Counted from the stretch's first letter, positions 34,836-44,800 are shown. The stretch: 64,000 nucleotides of DNA from Streptococcus sp. 29896 (GCF_032594915.1 NZ_CP118733.1:1240001-1304000); one strand, 5' to 3'. Numbers and translations: made by a program. Notes: a model not told the origin generated them from the sequence alone.

Positions 34836-35393
34836 TTAATTATTTCCCAAGAGCCAACGATCATCTTCATCAATCTCCTGATAGAGACTGCGCTCGCTCT
34901 TGTGTTTGATTTTTTGGTAGGCTAGGCGTTCGCCGTCCAAGGGAACCTTTCCACAATAGACAAAGCCTAGCTTTTCCAGGATGTGCTGCATGGGCAGGTT
35001 TTTCTCATGGGTATCACAGCGGAAATCTGGGCCCTTTTGCCCTTCGATAATCCCTTGCAGGAAGGTCTGAACAACACCTTGACCCTAAAACTCCTTGGCT
35101 ACTGCCACACGGTGAATAGTCGTGTAAAGGGGATTGTTATGCTGCCACTTGCCGTCATAAATGGCTTCATAAGCAGCCTCTGTCCCACGAAAGACAGCCG
35201 CATAAACCGCAACCTTACCATCCACCAGACCAACATAGCCCTTGCCTGTTAAAATATCATCAAAAATCGTATCTTGATTAGGGTAAATTCCTTGCCACTG
35301 GCTACTGCCAGAAGCTGCTAGAAAGGCCTTGGCCTGATCAATAATCTGACTAATAACTGCTACTTCATTGGGATGAGCAAGACGGATTTCCAT
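34836..35393 (-). pseudogene. GNAT acetyltransferase with a single in-frame stop
   Basis: One frame of 185 codons runs from ATG 35393 to TAA 34836, broken only by TAG at 35085-35087. The first 102 residues are [17 protein letters not shown] to HRVAVAKEF; the rest resumes GQGVVQTFLQGII and ends SLYQEIDEDDRWLLGNN. The stop replaces the Arg/Gln position that opens the acetyl-CoA binding loop (normally R/Q-G-Q-G), so the truncated product should not bind the cofactor. The start overlaps the serC stop by one base. In other streptococci an intact GNAT gene occupies this place between serC and serA, as far as I recall. Confidence 0.85.
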
Positions 35394-36484
35394 TAAGCAT
35401 TCTCCGCTTCAAATTTCTTCATAAAGTCAATCAAATCAACCACACCTTGGCGTGGGAAGGCATTGTAAAGTGATGCCCGCATTCCACCAACAGAACGGTG
35501 GCCCTTGATGTTCTTAAAGCCTGCTGCTGTTGCTTCTTTGACAAATTTAGCATCCAATTCCTCGCTTGGTGACACGAATGGAATGTTGGCTACTGAACGC
35601 TCTTCTTTTTTACGGACAGGGTTGCTGTAAAAAGCTGACGCGTCAATATAGTCGTAGAGCAGACCTGCTTTTTCACGGTTGATTTTCTCCATTTCGTCCA
35701 CACCACCGATTTCCTTGACCCACTCAAAGACAAGTTTGGAAATGTAGATAGAGTAAGCTGGCGGCGTATTATAGAGCGATTCATTTTCTGCTTGAATGCG
35801 GTAATCCAACATGCTTGAAAGCATTGGTTGGTCGTTGAGGAAATCCTCACGGATAATGACAACTGTCACACCCGCTGGACCAATATTCTTCTGTGCACCG
35901 GCATAAATCATGGCAAAATCTTCTACATTGTAACGAGCTGCCAAGATGTTTGAAGACATATCACCAATAACTGGAACACCATTAGTATCTGGAATGTCAT
36001 AGACAGCCGTTCCTTCAATGGTATTGTTAGTTGTCAAGTGAACATAGGCTGCACTTGGATCAATGTCATTTTTATCAAAGGTCGGCAATTCTGCATAGGT
36101 GATGTCTTCTGTTGAACCTAGCAAAATTGGTTCAAAATCAATGGTCTTAGATAGTTTCACTGCCTCTGTATAGGCTTTTTTACCCCAAGAACCACCTGCT
36201 AGATAGTAGGCTTTCTTTCCTTGAGCAAAGTTGAGCGGAATCATGGTGAATTCCAATGATGCTCCGCCTTGCAAAAACATCACCTTGTAGTTATCAGGAA
36301 TAGCCATGAGTTCACGTAGGGTTGCCTCAGCACCTTTAATAATGTCGTCGAAGTCTTTGGAGCGATGGGACATCTCCAAAACACTCATTCCCGAACCATT
36401 GTAGTTCAAGAATTCAGCTTGAGCGCGTTCAAGTACTGGTTTTGGTAATACTGCAGGACCTGCAGAGAAGTTGTAGATTGTCAT
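35393..36484 (-). CDS. serC: phosphoserine aminotransferase
   Basis: The 363-residue PLP enzyme performs the second step of serine synthesis. It begins [14 protein letters not shown], has the PLP-lysine in [13 protein letters not shown], and ends with [16 protein letters not shown]. The start at 36484 follows GGAGGG; a longer frame runs into the promoter. It heads the serC-(GNAT)-serA-ogt-arsC-like run. A -10 TATAAT (36513-36518) and a weak CodY-like site lie upstream. Confidence 0.96.
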   Translation of the reverse strand: MTIYNFSAGPAVLPKPVLERAQAEFLNYNGSGMSVLEMSHRSKDFDDIIKGAEATLRELMAIPDNYKVMFLQGGASLEFTMIPLNFAQGKKAYYLAGGSWGKKAYTEAVKLSKTIDFEPILLGSTEDITYAELPTFDKNDIDPSAAYVHLTTNNTIEGTAVYDIPDTNGVPVIGDMSSNILAARYNVEDFAMIYAGAQKNIGPAGVTVVIIREDFLNDQPMLSSMLDYRIQAENESLYNTPPAYSIYISKLVFEWVKEIGGVDEMEKINREKAGLLYDYIDASAFYSNPVRKKEERSVANIPFVSPSEELDAKFVKEATAAGFKNIKGHRSVGGMRASLYNAFPRQGVVDLIDFMKKFEAENA

Positions 36485-36512
36485 AAAATCCCTCCAAAAA
36501 TGTAATGTGTTC

Positions 36513-36538
36513 ATTATATCACAAGAATTCAGAAAATT
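36513..36538 (-). promoter_or_regulatory. serC promoter with weak CodY-like motif
   Basis: The -10 TATAAT is at 36513-36518 (minus strand). AGAATTCAGAAAATT (36524-36538) matches 12 of 15 bases of the CodY consensus AATTTTCWGAAAATT and sits just upstream of the -10. Confidence 0.4.
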
Positions 36539-36593
36539 CCATAAAGTTACCTAAATTCTCAGAAAAGATACGGAAATTAGAAAAGACTAGGCC

Positions 36594-37457
36594 TTAGCCT
36601 AGTCCATGGTACACATCATATACTTCTTGTTTTTTGAGTTGGTAGCGTTTGGCAACTTCTTTAATAGCCTGGTTGGGTTTGCGGCCACTTGCGATTTCCT
36701 TTTCAACCTCAGCTTTTAAATCCACATCTTCTGCAGATGGCATCTCTTCTTCACCAGCACCAGCGACAATAATAAGACATTCTCCTTTTAGAGGGTTGTC
36801 CTTCAAATAGTCTAAAACTTCTGAAATAGTGCCTCGCTGGTATTCTTCATAGAGTTTGGTCAATTCGCGCACGACTGTCACCTGGCGGTCTCCATAAACA
36901 GAAAGCATGTTTTCCAAGGTATCTACCACACGATAAGGAGACTCATAGAAGATCTGAGTCTCCGGATAAGCACGTTTCTCTTGGAAAAAGTCCTTTTGCT
37001 GCCCTGCTTTTCTAGGCAAAAAGCCGTAGAAAATATGCGGTTGCGGAGCCAAGCCGGAGGCAATCAGGGCTGTAATTCCTGCGGACGCCCCAGGCAATGC
37101 CACAACAGGAATATTTTCTGCAATAGCTGCCTTTACTAAGTCATGACCAGGATCCGAGATAGAAGGCAAGCCTGCATCAGACACCTGGGCAATAGACTTG
37201 CCCGACTTGAGCCAATCAATCAAGACAGGAATCTTTTCATGGGCATTGTGTTCATGAAAAGAGGTTTGCTTTGTGTCAATCTCAAAATGTTTGAGCAAAA
37301 GTCCTGTGTTACGGGTGTCCTCCGCCGCGATCACATCAACATCCTTCAAGGTTTGAATAGCTCTGAAGGTCATATCTTGTAGATTCCCAATTGGGGTAGG
37401 CACTAAGTAGAGACTACCAACTGTCTGATTCCCTTTAAATGATTTTTGTAGGTTCAT
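36594..37457 (-). CDS. rsmI: 16S rRNA (cytidine1402-2'-O)-methyltransferase
   Basis: The 287-residue protein shows the tetrapyrrole-methylase-type fold of RsmI: LYLVPTPIGNLQDMTFRA, EDTRNTGLLLKHF, QVSDAGLPSISDPG and YESPYRV. It modifies C1402 in the decoding centre. It starts one base after the yabA stop, in the conserved tmk-holB-yabA-rsmI run. Length is normal. Confidence 0.96.
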   Translation of the reverse strand: MNLQKSFKGNQTVGSLYLVPTPIGNLQDMTFRAIQTLKDVDVIAAEDTRNTGLLLKHFEIDTKQTSFHEHNAHEKIPVLIDWLKSGKSIAQVSDAGLPSISDPGHDLVKAAIAENIPVVALPGASAGITALIASGLAPQPHIFYGFLPRKAGQQKDFFQEKRAYPETQIFYESPYRVVDTLENMLSVYGDRQVTVVRELTKLYEEYQRGTISEVLDYLKDNPLKGECLIIVAGAGEEEMPSAEDVDLKAEVEKEIASGRKPNQAIKEVAKRYQLKKQEVYDVYHGLG

Positions 37458-37458
37458 C

Positions 37459-37776
37459 TTATTCTCGATTCAATAGTTCATCACAAAACATACAGGTTTC
37501 GTCATTATCACGACGTTTACCATAATCATAGTTACAGATATGGAATCCATCTTCATAGACATGACGCAGATTTTCCTTACCAGAACTAGAATTTTTTGCA
37601 GAAGCAGTTGTGTCTTTTGCTAGTCGCTCCCGCAGTTTAGAATTTTCCAAACGAAGAGCCGTGTTTTCTTCAATCACTCCTCGTAAGTGGTTTTGAATGG
37701 CCTCAACCTCTGCAAGTGTCGTCAAAAGTTGTTGCGAAAAATCCTCTAGAGCATCAAAAAGTTCTCTTTTATCCAT
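37459..37776 (-). CDS. yabA: replication initiation control protein YabA
   Basis: The 105-residue protein has an N-terminal leucine-zipper-like coiled coil (about residues 10-60) and a C-terminal zinc region with [20 protein letters not shown], holding the conserved His and three Cys. YabA binds DnaA and DnaN and limits re-initiation. The start [10 protein letters not shown] is fixed by the family and by AGAAAGGAAG; a longer frame overlaps holB and is rejected. Confidence 0.95.
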   Translation of the reverse strand: MDKRELFDALEDFSQQLLTTLAEVEAIQNHLRGVIEENTALRLENSKLRERLAKDTTASAKNSSSGKENLRHVYEDGFHICNYDYGKRRDNDETCMFCDELLNRE

Positions 37777-37787
37777 TTTCTTCCTTT

Positions 37788-38681
37788 CTAATTCTGGTTT
37801 TGTAAGACTAGGTATTCCAGAGAATTCTGCAAACTGACATTGGCCTGCCACATCTTCTTAGCAGACAAGCAAGCTGTCAGTAATTGCCTTGCCTTTTTCT
37901 CTGCCATCTGGTCAGCCAACAAACAGATCAGTAGTTCAAACAAACGAGCCTGCTCTGCTTTTTCCACCGCCAAGTTAACCAACTGAGGCACCAAAAGATA
38001 GGCCCTGTCTTGGGAATGCAACAAACTGTCCACAAACTTACGACAAATCGCAAGCAGGTCCAAATAAGACTTACTCTTAGCCAAGTCCAAAGCTTGATCG
38101 AGTTGGGAAACGAGCTGGGCAGTTAAGACTGCTTGGTTGCGCAAAAGTCCTGCTTCTTCTAGTTTTCGTTCGATGAGTGGTTGATTTTTAGGAAAAGTCA
38201 CAATTTGCGCCCGACTTTTAATGGTCGGCAGTACCGCTTCTTCCTGATTGGTAAGCAGAAAGAGGTGTATTTTACTCTGAGGCTCTTCCATGACCTTGAG
38301 AAGCGAATTAGCAGCATTGGCATGCATCTTTTCTGCTTCGCGGATGATAAAAACCTGCTGATTGGATTCAAAACCAGAGCGTGAAAAATCCTTTACCAAG
38401 TCACGAACCATTTCCGTTTTTATCAGATTACCTTGAGGCGCCAATGTAGTCACGTCTGAAAACTGTCCCTCTTCAATCAGGCGACAAGTCCGACATTGAC
38501 CACAGGCAAGGGCATCTTCTTTTTCCTGACAAAAGAGTGACTGGCTGAGAAAGATAGCCATCTCATAGCTGGCAAAGTCACCTGAAAACAAATAAGCATG
38601 AGCCAAGCGACCTTGTATCATCACAGTTTGAAAATAGGAAAATACCTTGGGTTGCAATTCCCTTACTTGTTCTTGTTTCAT
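37788..38681 (-). CDS. holB: DNA polymerase III delta-prime subunit
   Basis: The 297-residue clamp-loader subunit has the zinc module [13 protein letters not shown] near residue 65 and the [16 protein letters not shown] segment with the SRC-type region as [10 protein letters not shown]. It lacks a working P-loop, as delta-prime does. The start at 38681 lies one base past the tmk stop; a longer frame overlaps tmk and is rejected. Confidence 0.94.
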   Translation of the reverse strand: MKQEQVRELQPKVFSYFQTVMIQGRLAHAYLFSGDFASYEMAIFLSQSLFCQEKEDALACGQCRTCRLIEEGQFSDVTTLAPQGNLIKTEMVRDLVKDFSRSGFESNQQVFIIREAEKMHANAANSLLKVMEEPQSKIHLFLLTNQEEAVLPTIKSRAQIVTFPKNQPLIERKLEEAGLLRNQAVLTAQLVSQLDQALDLAKSKSYLDLLAICRKFVDSLLHSQDRAYLLVPQLVNLAVEKAEQARLFELLICLLADQMAEKKARQLLTACLSAKKMWQANVSLQNSLEYLVLQNQN

Positions 38682-38682
38682 G

Positions 38683-39315
38683 CTAGACCTTGAGTTTTTC
38701 TTCAATCATAGCCAAGGCTTGCGCTGTTACAGTTGCCAAGTCTTGACTCGCATCAATTCTCACCACTCGGTCACTCTCTTTTTCCAAAATAGACAAGTAA
38801 CCTTGGCGAACCCGTTGGTGCATATCGATTTTCTCCATGTCCAAACGGTCCACATCTCGACTGGCATTACAAGCGATCCGAGCCAACCCCTCTTCCACGT
38901 CAATATCAAAATAGAGCGTCAAATCAGGTTTCAATCCATCCGTCGCATAAGCGTTGAGCCAGTTGATATCATCCACATCTAAACCACGACCAAACCCTTG
39001 GTAGGCAATTGAGGAGTCAATAAAGCGATCAATGATGACTAGGGCTCCTCTTTCCAATGGTGGCAGAATTTTTTCCATCAGGTGCTGACGACGCGCAGCA
39101 ACAAATAAGAGCAGTTCTGTCTTATCATCCATCTCCGTGTTCTCTGGATTCAAAATAATGGATCGAATCGCTTCTGCAATGGAGACTCCGCCAGGCTCTC
39201 GTGTTGTCACAATCTCCCTTCCCAAGGCTTCTAAAGCTGGAAGCATCTGTTGGAGAACAGTGGTTTTTCCAGCCCCATCTGGCCCTTCAATTGATATTAA
39301 AAATCCCTTGCTCAT
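38683..39315 (-). CDS. tmk: thymidylate kinase
   Basis: The 210-residue kinase converts dTMP to dTDP. It carries the P-loop [14 protein letters not shown], the TREPGG motif, and [17 protein letters not shown]. The start MSKGFLIS fits family length; the longer frame adds 12 residues without a ribosome site. It is the first gene of the tmk-holB-yabA-rsmI run. Confidence 0.95.
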   Translation of the reverse strand: MSKGFLISIEGPDGAGKTTVLQQMLPALEALGREIVTTREPGGVSIAEAIRSIILNPENTEMDDKTELLLFVAARRQHLMEKILPPLERGALVIIDRFIDSSIAYQGFGRGLDVDDINWLNAYATDGLKPDLTLYFDIDVEEGLARIACNASRDVDRLDMEKIDMHQRVRQGYLSILEKESDRVVRIDASQDLATVTAQALAMIEEKLKV

Positions 39316-39454
39316 CTGGTTTCTTATTCCTACTTTCAAAACTATTTCCACTTATTTTACCAAAAATCTATCAAAAAAGCACCTTGAATTTGCTTGTTAG
39401 CGCTTCAAAAATCTGATAGAATGGTCATAAGAACGCAAAAAGGAAGGAAGTATC

Positions 39455-40336
39455 TTGAAGTTAGCATATCCAATTCAATTGAAAAAAATCTGTCTGATTC
39501 TCTTGGGTGCAGGTTTATTTGCCTTCGGACTGAACTACCTGGTCATGCCCAACCACCTCTATGAAGGAGGGGTGACAGGGATTAACTTGATTATCTACTA
39601 CCTGTTCGGTATCCAACCCTGGGTGATGAACATAGTCATCAATATCCCTCTTTTCATCCTAGGCTGGCGGATTTTAGGCCACAGAACCCTTATCTATTCA
39701 CTCATCGGTACCTTTGCAGTGACCCTTTGGTTGATCCTCTTTGAAAAGCTCCCACTACAAGTCAACTTAGAAGGTGATTTGCTTATCGTCAGCATGTTGA
39801 GCGGTATCTTTGTCGGTGTTGGCCTTGGCATCATCTTTAAGGCTGGCGGTACAACTGGTGGAGCGGACATTCTAGCCCGTATCGGCCACCGTTATAGCCA
39901 ATTTTCAATTGGAAAGATTATCCTTGCCATCGACCTCTTGGTCTTAACATTGACGGTCTTGGTGTCCCAAAACCTAAGGACCGTACTCTATACCCTCCTC
40001 ATGGTGACAATTGCGTCGCGAGTGATTGACTTTATCAGCGATGGTGGTTACGGAAGCAAGGGTGTGATGATCATCAGCGAAAAATCAGAAGAATTAGCAA
40101 CAGCTATAGATGCGGAAATTGAACGTGGAATCACCTTTATCAAGGCGCAGGGTTTTTACAGTCGTCGTGATATCCATATGGTCTATTCAGTCATCTATAA
40201 AAGCCAACTCCAAGAGATGAAAGACTTGATTCATCGCATCGACCCCCATGCCTTTATTACCATCCTTGATGCACACGAAGTCTTAGGAGAAGGCTTCACC
40301 CTCGATAGCAATAAAAATCCTATTCCTAAAGATTAA
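39455..40336 (+). CDS. YitT family (DUF161/DUF2179) membrane protein
   Basis: The 293-residue protein has five to six membrane segments with NHLYEGGVTGINLIIYY and KAGGTTGGADILARI, followed by a cytoplasmic DUF2179 domain (from about residue 215). YitT proteins are conserved transport-like membrane proteins of unknown substrate. The start is a TTG at 39455, supported by AGGAAGGAAG; no ATG is better placed. Confidence 0.88.
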   Translation: MKLAYPIQLKKICLILLGAGLFAFGLNYLVMPNHLYEGGVTGINLIIYYLFGIQPWVMNIVINIPLFILGWRILGHRTLIYSLIGTFAVTLWLILFEKLPLQVNLEGDLLIVSMLSGIFVGVGLGIIFKAGGTTGGADILARIGHRYSQFSIGKIILAIDLLVLTLTVLVSQNLRTVLYTLLMVTIASRVIDFISDGGYGSKGVMIISEKSEELATAIDAEIERGITFIKAQGFYSRRDIHMVYSVIYKSQLQEMKDLIHRIDPHAFITILDAHEVLGEGFTLDSNKNPIPKD

Positions 40337-40363
40337 AAGCAGTTCAAGTGAACTGCTTTTTTT
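40335..40363. terminator. bidirectional terminator
   Basis: AAAAGCAGTTC-AAGT-GAACTGCTTTT is a perfect 11-base stem between the convergent yitT-like and telA-like genes. Confidence 0.88.
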
Positions 40364-41630
40364 ATTCGGATTCTAATTCTTGTTCTGCTTCTGTCTGTGC
40401 CTGACGTCCTTGATCCAGTAAAGCAGCAATGATTTTCTCATCCCGTAATTTCACAGAATCATTGATGGTTTCAGCAGAGCGAATAATCGCAGACTCCAAT
40501 TCACGACGTTTTTGTCTGCCTTCGTCAATCGCAGCGATAATCCCGTTGTTTTGTGCCACCAAGCTTTCAGCTAATTTGGTCACAGAAGTGATGGACAGGG
40601 TTGGATTTTGTGCAGTTCTTTCCATCATTGGAATAGCTTCTTTTGAGGTGTCCGCTAGCATCTGCAAAGCAGCATTGTTAGCATTGACAATAGCATCAGC
40701 TGTCTGACTGGATTTGATAGACTGCTGCAAAATTCCCAGCTGAGCGATTGACAGTTTCATGGTTGGAATGGTGTTGCGACGGAGCATACCCAAGCGCTGT
40801 TTCATGTCAGAAGAAACTTTGACCAAATTTCGCATTTGTGGGGTGGTGGTCCAGGCTACATACAAGCGACTCATGTATTCTGAATGCTGTTGTTCCAAGA
40901 TATTGGCAACTTCTGTCACACGTGCCAACTTTTCCGATGTAACTTGGTAGTCCACAGAAGTTGGGGCAAGACTCGCCAGACTGGTCTGAAGAGCTTGTGC
41001 ACGCTCTGCTGCTTCCTTACCAGTCGCCTCAACAAAGGCAATTACTCCTACCAAGTTTTCGATAGACTTGGTGTTGTTCTCGATTAGCAGCTCTGCCGAC
41101 ACAATATTGCGTGCCAAGACTTCTTCTTGTTTAACAACACTAGCTGCCATGCTGTCCATACGCTTTTCAATCGATTGTGAATCAAAGTAAAACTCTTGTA
41201 AATCGTTCTTTGTCTGCTTAAATAACCGTTGGAAGAAACCAGGTTTCTTCTCCAATTCGGCAGTCGTTGAAACATCCTTGTATTTGGCTACAAATCCATT
41301 CAACTCACGGTTGGTATTGGCAAGCAGCTCATCCACCTGAGGAATTTCGATTTTTTTCTGCTCAGACAAGATATGGTTTACTGTCGCATTAACCTCTTCC
41401 ACGGCTTCCTTTCCGAAATCCAACAAAGCATTTTGGTTGGCCAAGAAATTGTCTACCAACTGCGGCGCCTTTGCCACAATGCCAGCTTGTTGTTCAGGTG
41501 TCAGCTGTGTCAAGAAAGAAACGGTCTTAGTCTCACCAACTGGTGTCGCTTGAATAATCTCAGTTGTTTTATCCCGTTGTCCCAAACTTGTTGCTGCAAT
41601 CTGGTCGATATCAAAATTAAATCCTGTCAT
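40362..41630 (-). CDS. toxic anion resistance (TelA) family protein
   Basis: The 422-residue, highly helical soluble protein contains the TelA family core (VAWTTTPQMRNLVKVSSDMKQ-like region near residue 265, split here, and MLRRNTIPTMKLSIAQL). Members relate to tellurite and bacteriocin/antibiotic tolerance, but the mechanism is unknown. It overlaps the upstream XpaC-like gene by 14 bases, a usual telA-xpaC pairing. Confidence 0.9.
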   Translation of the reverse strand: MTGFNFDIDQIAATSLGQRDKTTEIIQATPVGETKTVSFLTQLTPEQQAGIVAKAPQLVDNFLANQNALLDFGKEAVEEVNATVNHILSEQKKIEIPQVDELLANTNRELNGFVAKYKDVSTTAELEKKPGFFQRLFKQTKNDLQEFYFDSQSIEKRMDSMAASVVKQEEVLARNIVSAELLIENNTKSIENLVGVIAFVEATGKEAAERAQALQTSLASLAPTSVDYQVTSEKLARVTEVANILEQQHSEYMSRLYVAWTTTPQMRNLVKVSSDMKQRLGMLRRNTIPTMKLSIAQLGILQQSIKSSQTADAIVNANNAALQMLADTSKEAIPMMERTAQNPTLSITSVTKLAESLVAQNNGIIAAIDEGRQKRRELESAIIRSAETINDSVKLRDEKIIAALLDQGRQAQTEAEQELESE

Positions 41631-42453
41631 GACTTGTTTGTTCCTCCTTCTTCATCATCCGTAAACTAATTTCAAAATCCCTCAAGTCTGCTTCGTTAAA
41701 CTGACGAATGGTTTCATCCAATTCCTTGTCGAAACTTTCCATAGCCAACTTAGCCTGGCTCATACGCTCTTCCGCATTAAAGAAATCTTTCGGAGAGGAC
41801 TTAATCTTCAAATAACCAGCCAATATATCCTCAAAACGTCGCATATTGGCGTCATGGATAGCTTCTAATTCCTCTCGTTTATCCGTCGTTGCTTCCAACT
41901 TTTCACGAATGACCAGGTTGTCCTTTTGAACATTGCAATAGGTTTCCAAAATTTCTGGCGCCTGTTGGGCAATCCAGGCTTTTTCCGATACAATTGGGTC
42001 CACTTTTTCTTCCACGACCACTTCTTCCACCTCTTTCGGCGTTTGAAGTCGGTAACGCAGGCTCAGTGCAGCTTGTGCCTCCTGACTCCAATAGGCATCC
42101 AAATACTTTTTTGTTTTCTGGTAAAGCAAGTCTAACTCGAACAATCGCCCCAGTAAATCGCCCTTAAGCCGTTGGCTAGCCTGGTCTTCCCCTTTCTCAG
42201 CTAGCATAAGCTGATACTGGTCAAAATGTAGTTTTGAACTGGTTGTCAATTCTTGCAGACGCTTAATATCATTGGAGAGAAAAAAACGATGGATGGCATC
42301 TCGTTTATAAAAATAGCCAATTAACAAGCCAAGTGGCAATAAAATATACCAAAAACTCATGACAAATCCAATGGCTAAAACGATCAGCAAGCCAATAATT
42401 TCAGAATTTTTCTTGCCAGATTTATAGTATTTTTTATACTTCTTATGTCCCAT
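41617..42453 (-). CDS. XpaC-like protein (5-bromo-4-chloroindolyl phosphate hydrolysis family)
   Basis: The 278-residue protein has a basic N terminus, two closely spaced hydrophobic stretches (about 18-46), and a long helical cytoplasmic part. This fits the XpaC family, named for an activity in Bacillus whose true role is unclear. It starts after AAGGAGG and overlaps the TelA-like gene, so the two probably form a membrane-associated pair. Confidence 0.86.
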   Translation of the reverse strand: MGHKKYKKYYKSGKKNSEIIGLLIVLAIGFVMSFWYILLPLGLLIGYFYKRDAIHRFFLSNDIKRLQELTTSSKLHFDQYQLMLAEKGEDQASQRLKGDLLGRLFELDLLYQKTKKYLDAYWSQEAQAALSLRYRLQTPKEVEEVVVEEKVDPIVSEKAWIAQQAPEILETYCNVQKDNLVIREKLEATTDKREELEAIHDANMRRFEDILAGYLKIKSSPKDFFNAEERMSQAKLAMESFDKELDETIRQFNEADLRDFEISLRMMKKEEQTSHDRI

Positions 42454-42578
42454 ACTTCCTCCTTGTATAATCGCTTTTATTATACCATATATCTAATTTA
42501 ACACAGCATTTTCTAGCTAGAAAAAGAAAAAAAGCAGTCCAATTATTCGCTTATGGACTGCTATTTCATTTTTTCACT

Positions 42579-43235
42579 TTAAATATTTTTTGCGACTGTC
42601 GGCGTCAAGCTATCCACCCGGATACCTGCCCCTTCAAATAAACTGCGGACTTCTTCCACATCGACCTTGCCATCGATCTGTACTTCAATCACAACCTTAC
42701 CAGATTTTGTTGCCAATTGAACCGTTGAAACGATATTGTAGTCTTTGTCTGCCACCAAGCGGATAATTTTTTCCAACTCACCTGCCTTATTATCTACAAG
42801 GAAACGTGCCCGAACACCTTCTTCACCATAACCGGAAACATGAAGGAAGGCCGCAAAAATATCACGATCCGTAATAACACCATAAAGCTGGCCATTATCT
42901 ACTACCGGAAGAATACCGACCTTATTTTTGTACATGAGATAGACAGCATCTTCAAGACTGGCATAGCCAGATACAGTAATGACATTTTTAATCATGACAT
43001 CCTTGACCTTGGTCTTGTTTAGAAGGTAGTTCATCTCGTAAATGGACAAGCTCGTTGCCTTCGATGGGCTTGCTTCTGCAATCGTTCCCTCTGTCACCAA
43101 ACCAACCAACTTATCGTTTTCAATAACAGGCAGACGGTGCAAATCCTGTTCACGCATGATATCCGCCGCTTGGGCAATGGTCGTATCTGGTGAAATATAG
43201 ACAACCTTGCGGGTCATAAAATCTTTAACTGACAT
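42579..43235 (-). CDS. CBS-domain protein with C-terminal ACT-like domain (AcuB-like)
   Basis: The 218-residue protein has two CBS domains (about 6-60 and 72-130, with TIAQAADIMREQDLHRLPV and SLEDAVYLMYKNKVGILPV) followed by an ACT-like domain (about 140-215). Such proteins sense adenine nucleotides; the target is unknown. It is monocistronic with GGGAGG ahead of the ATG. Confidence 0.87.
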   Translation of the reverse strand: MSVKDFMTRKVVYISPDTTIAQAADIMREQDLHRLPVIENDKLVGLVTEGTIAEASPSKATSLSIYEMNYLLNKTKVKDVMIKNVITVSGYASLEDAVYLMYKNKVGILPVVDNGQLYGVITDRDIFAAFLHVSGYGEEGVRARFLVDNKAGELEKIIRLVADKDYNIVSTVQLATKSGKVVIEVQIDGKVDVEEVRSLFEGAGIRVDSLTPTVAKNI

Positions 43236-43307
43236 AGGTATTCCTCCCTTGGATTTTCATGCTTTATTATACCACAAAACCGAAAACGATTTCAATATCT
43301 TATGAAA

Positions 43308-43343
43308 AAATATGAAAATCAGCGATCGAAAACCGCTGATTGT
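43308..43343 (-). terminator. VOC gene terminator
   Basis: An 8-base stem AATCAGCG / CGCTGATT is followed on the minus strand by a T-rich run. Confidence 0.65.
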
Positions 43344-43362
43344 TCCAAAGCTCAATAATTTT

Positions 43363-43728
43363 TTACCCTTTAACTGCAAAGTAATGACCACTTGGGCTAG
43401 CAAAGTTAAAGTTAGGGAAAGGTTCCGCATTGACCGAACTGCAGGTATCCGTCAAACCAGCGATGCGTGCTTGAAGACCATGAATATCATCCGTTTCAAA
43501 CAAGACGCTTGGCTTCATATCAATCACTTCTGGTGATACTTGGCGGATAAACTCATTTGCGTAAACAGTAATGGTCGTTGTCGCTTCTGCATGTGGCTTC
43601 ATGTCAAAGCTTTCGTAGCCCATCATCTCAGCTTCATTGAAAATAGTAAAACCAGCAGCTGTCCAAAAAGCCTTCTCAGCAGCTACGTCATCCACATAAA
43701 ACATCAAGCCAAATTCTTTTGTAAACAT
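43363..43728 (-). CDS. VOC (glyoxalase/bleomycin-resistance-like) protein
   Basis: This 121-residue protein has two beta-alpha-beta modules: MFTKEFGLMFYVDDVAAEKAF and, near the end, FNFASPSGHYFAVKG. This is the VOC superfamily layout, close to DUF-type glyoxalase-like proteins. Metal-ligand residues are not obvious, so no reaction can be named. The ATG has GAGG upstream. Confidence 0.83.
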   Translation of the reverse strand: MFTKEFGLMFYVDDVAAEKAFWTAAGFTIFNEAEMMGYESFDMKPHAEATTTITVYANEFIRQVSPEVIDMKPSVLFETDDIHGLQARIAGLTDTCSSVNAEPFPNFNFASPSGHYFAVKG

Positions 43729-43843
43729 TTTTATTCCTCAATATCATCTTTCTAAAAATACTTCTGATGAGGATACAATACTACCATATTGTCCAGAAAT
43801 AAGCAAGAATGTGAGAGCAGAGTAGCTCATTAGGGTGGGGGAC

Positions 43844-43928
43844 AAACTAGCAACGTTAATTGCTGGTTTTCCTATCTCCCGATTAAAACAGCCATCCCAA
43901 AAATAAGAAAGACCGTCTTCAGACGGTC
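43844..43928. terminator. two hairpins downstream of the liv operon
   Basis: AACTAGCAA / TTGCTGGTT with a short loop (about 43847-43870) and GACCGTC-TTCA-GACGGTC (43911-43928). They add to the terminator cluster that fills the 360-base gap 43729-44089, which holds no gene. Confidence 0.55.
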
Positions 43929-43939
43929 CCTATTTCCGA

Positions 43940-44091
43940 CCTAAAAAGGTCCCCCGGACCTTGATATAAAGAAAAACGCCTGCCGGCGTTTCTCATCTCC
44001 AACCTAAAAAGGTCCCCCGGACCTTGATATAAAGAAAAACGCCTGCCGGCGTTTCTCATCTCCAACCTAAAAAGGTCCCCCGGACCTTTTT
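43940..44091. repeat. 63-base tandem repeat of terminator hairpins
   Basis: Two full units start at 43940 and 44003 and a partial third at 44066; the first two are identical apart from the bases before them. Each unit has AGGTCC-CCC-GGACCT and AAACGCC-TGCC-GGCGTTT. The last copy forms the liv operon terminator, an AAAAAGGTCC / GGACCTTTTT stem at 44069-44091, with the livF stop codon at its edge. Confidence 0.9.
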
Positions 44092-44800
44092 AGCCACCCA
44101 GATATGCTTTTTTAACTTCTTCTGAGGCGAGGAGTTCTTTTCCTGTTCCTGAGAGGACGACTTTTCCTGTTTCGAGGACATAGCCGCGGTCTGCGATAGC
44201 AAGGGCTTTGTTGGCGTTTTGTTCAATCAAGAGAACGGTTGTTCCTTGTTTTTGGATATCTTGGATGATATCAAAAATTTCTTGAATGAAGATTGGGGCC
44301 AAGCCCATTGATGGCTCATCTAGGAGCAAGAGTTTTGGTTGGCTCATAAGAGCACGTCCCATGGCAAGCATCTGCTGCTCACCACCTGAAAGGGTTGCCG
44401 CATCTTGGTTCTTACGCTCTTCCAATCGAGGGAAACGGGAGAAAATCTTTTTCAAATTTGCTTGATTTTCTTCACGGTTGTTTCGAAGAAAGGCACCCAT
44501 TTCTAAGTTTTCCATAACGGTCAAACCTGCAAAAACATGGCGACCTTCTGGAACTTGTGACAAACCGTCTGCCACAATTTTACGGGCAGGAACTTTTTGG
44601 ATTTCATTTCCAAGGAAGGAAATAGTTCCTGATGATGGACGAACAAGGCCTGAAATCGTACGCAAGATGGAAGTTTTACCAGCACCGTTGGCACCGATAA
44701 GGGTAACAACTTCACCTTCATTGACTTCAAAAGATACATTTTTAACCGCCTCGATGACGCCGTAATGTACCGATAGATTTTCAACTTTTAACATTGACAT
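44090..44800 (-). CDS. livF: branched-chain amino-acid ABC transporter, ATP-binding protein LivF
   Basis: The 236-residue ATPase has Walker A GANGAGKTS, signature LSGGEQQM and Walker B LLLLDEPS. The LivF branch is indicated by ENLEMGAFLR and SMGLAPIFIQEIF. It pairs with LivG under the LivHM channel at the inner face of the membrane. Its start shares one base with the livG stop. Its stop lies in the terminator stem. Confidence 0.95.
   Translation of the reverse strand: MSMLKVENLSVHYGVIEAVKNVSFEVNEGEVVTLIGANGAGKTSILRTISGLVRPSSGTISFLGNEIQKVPARKIVADGLSQVPEGRHVFAGLTVMENLEMGAFLRNNREENQANLKKIFSRFPRLEERKNQDAATLSGGEQQMLAMGRALMSQPKLLLLDEPSMGLAPIFIQEIFDIIQDIQKQGTTVLLIEQNANKALAIADRGYVLETGKVVLSGTGKELLASEEVKKAYLGG

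Noticed and set aside
43940..44091. CRISPR-like array
   Set aside because: The 63-base units are contiguous tandem copies with no variable spacers and no cas genes nearby.
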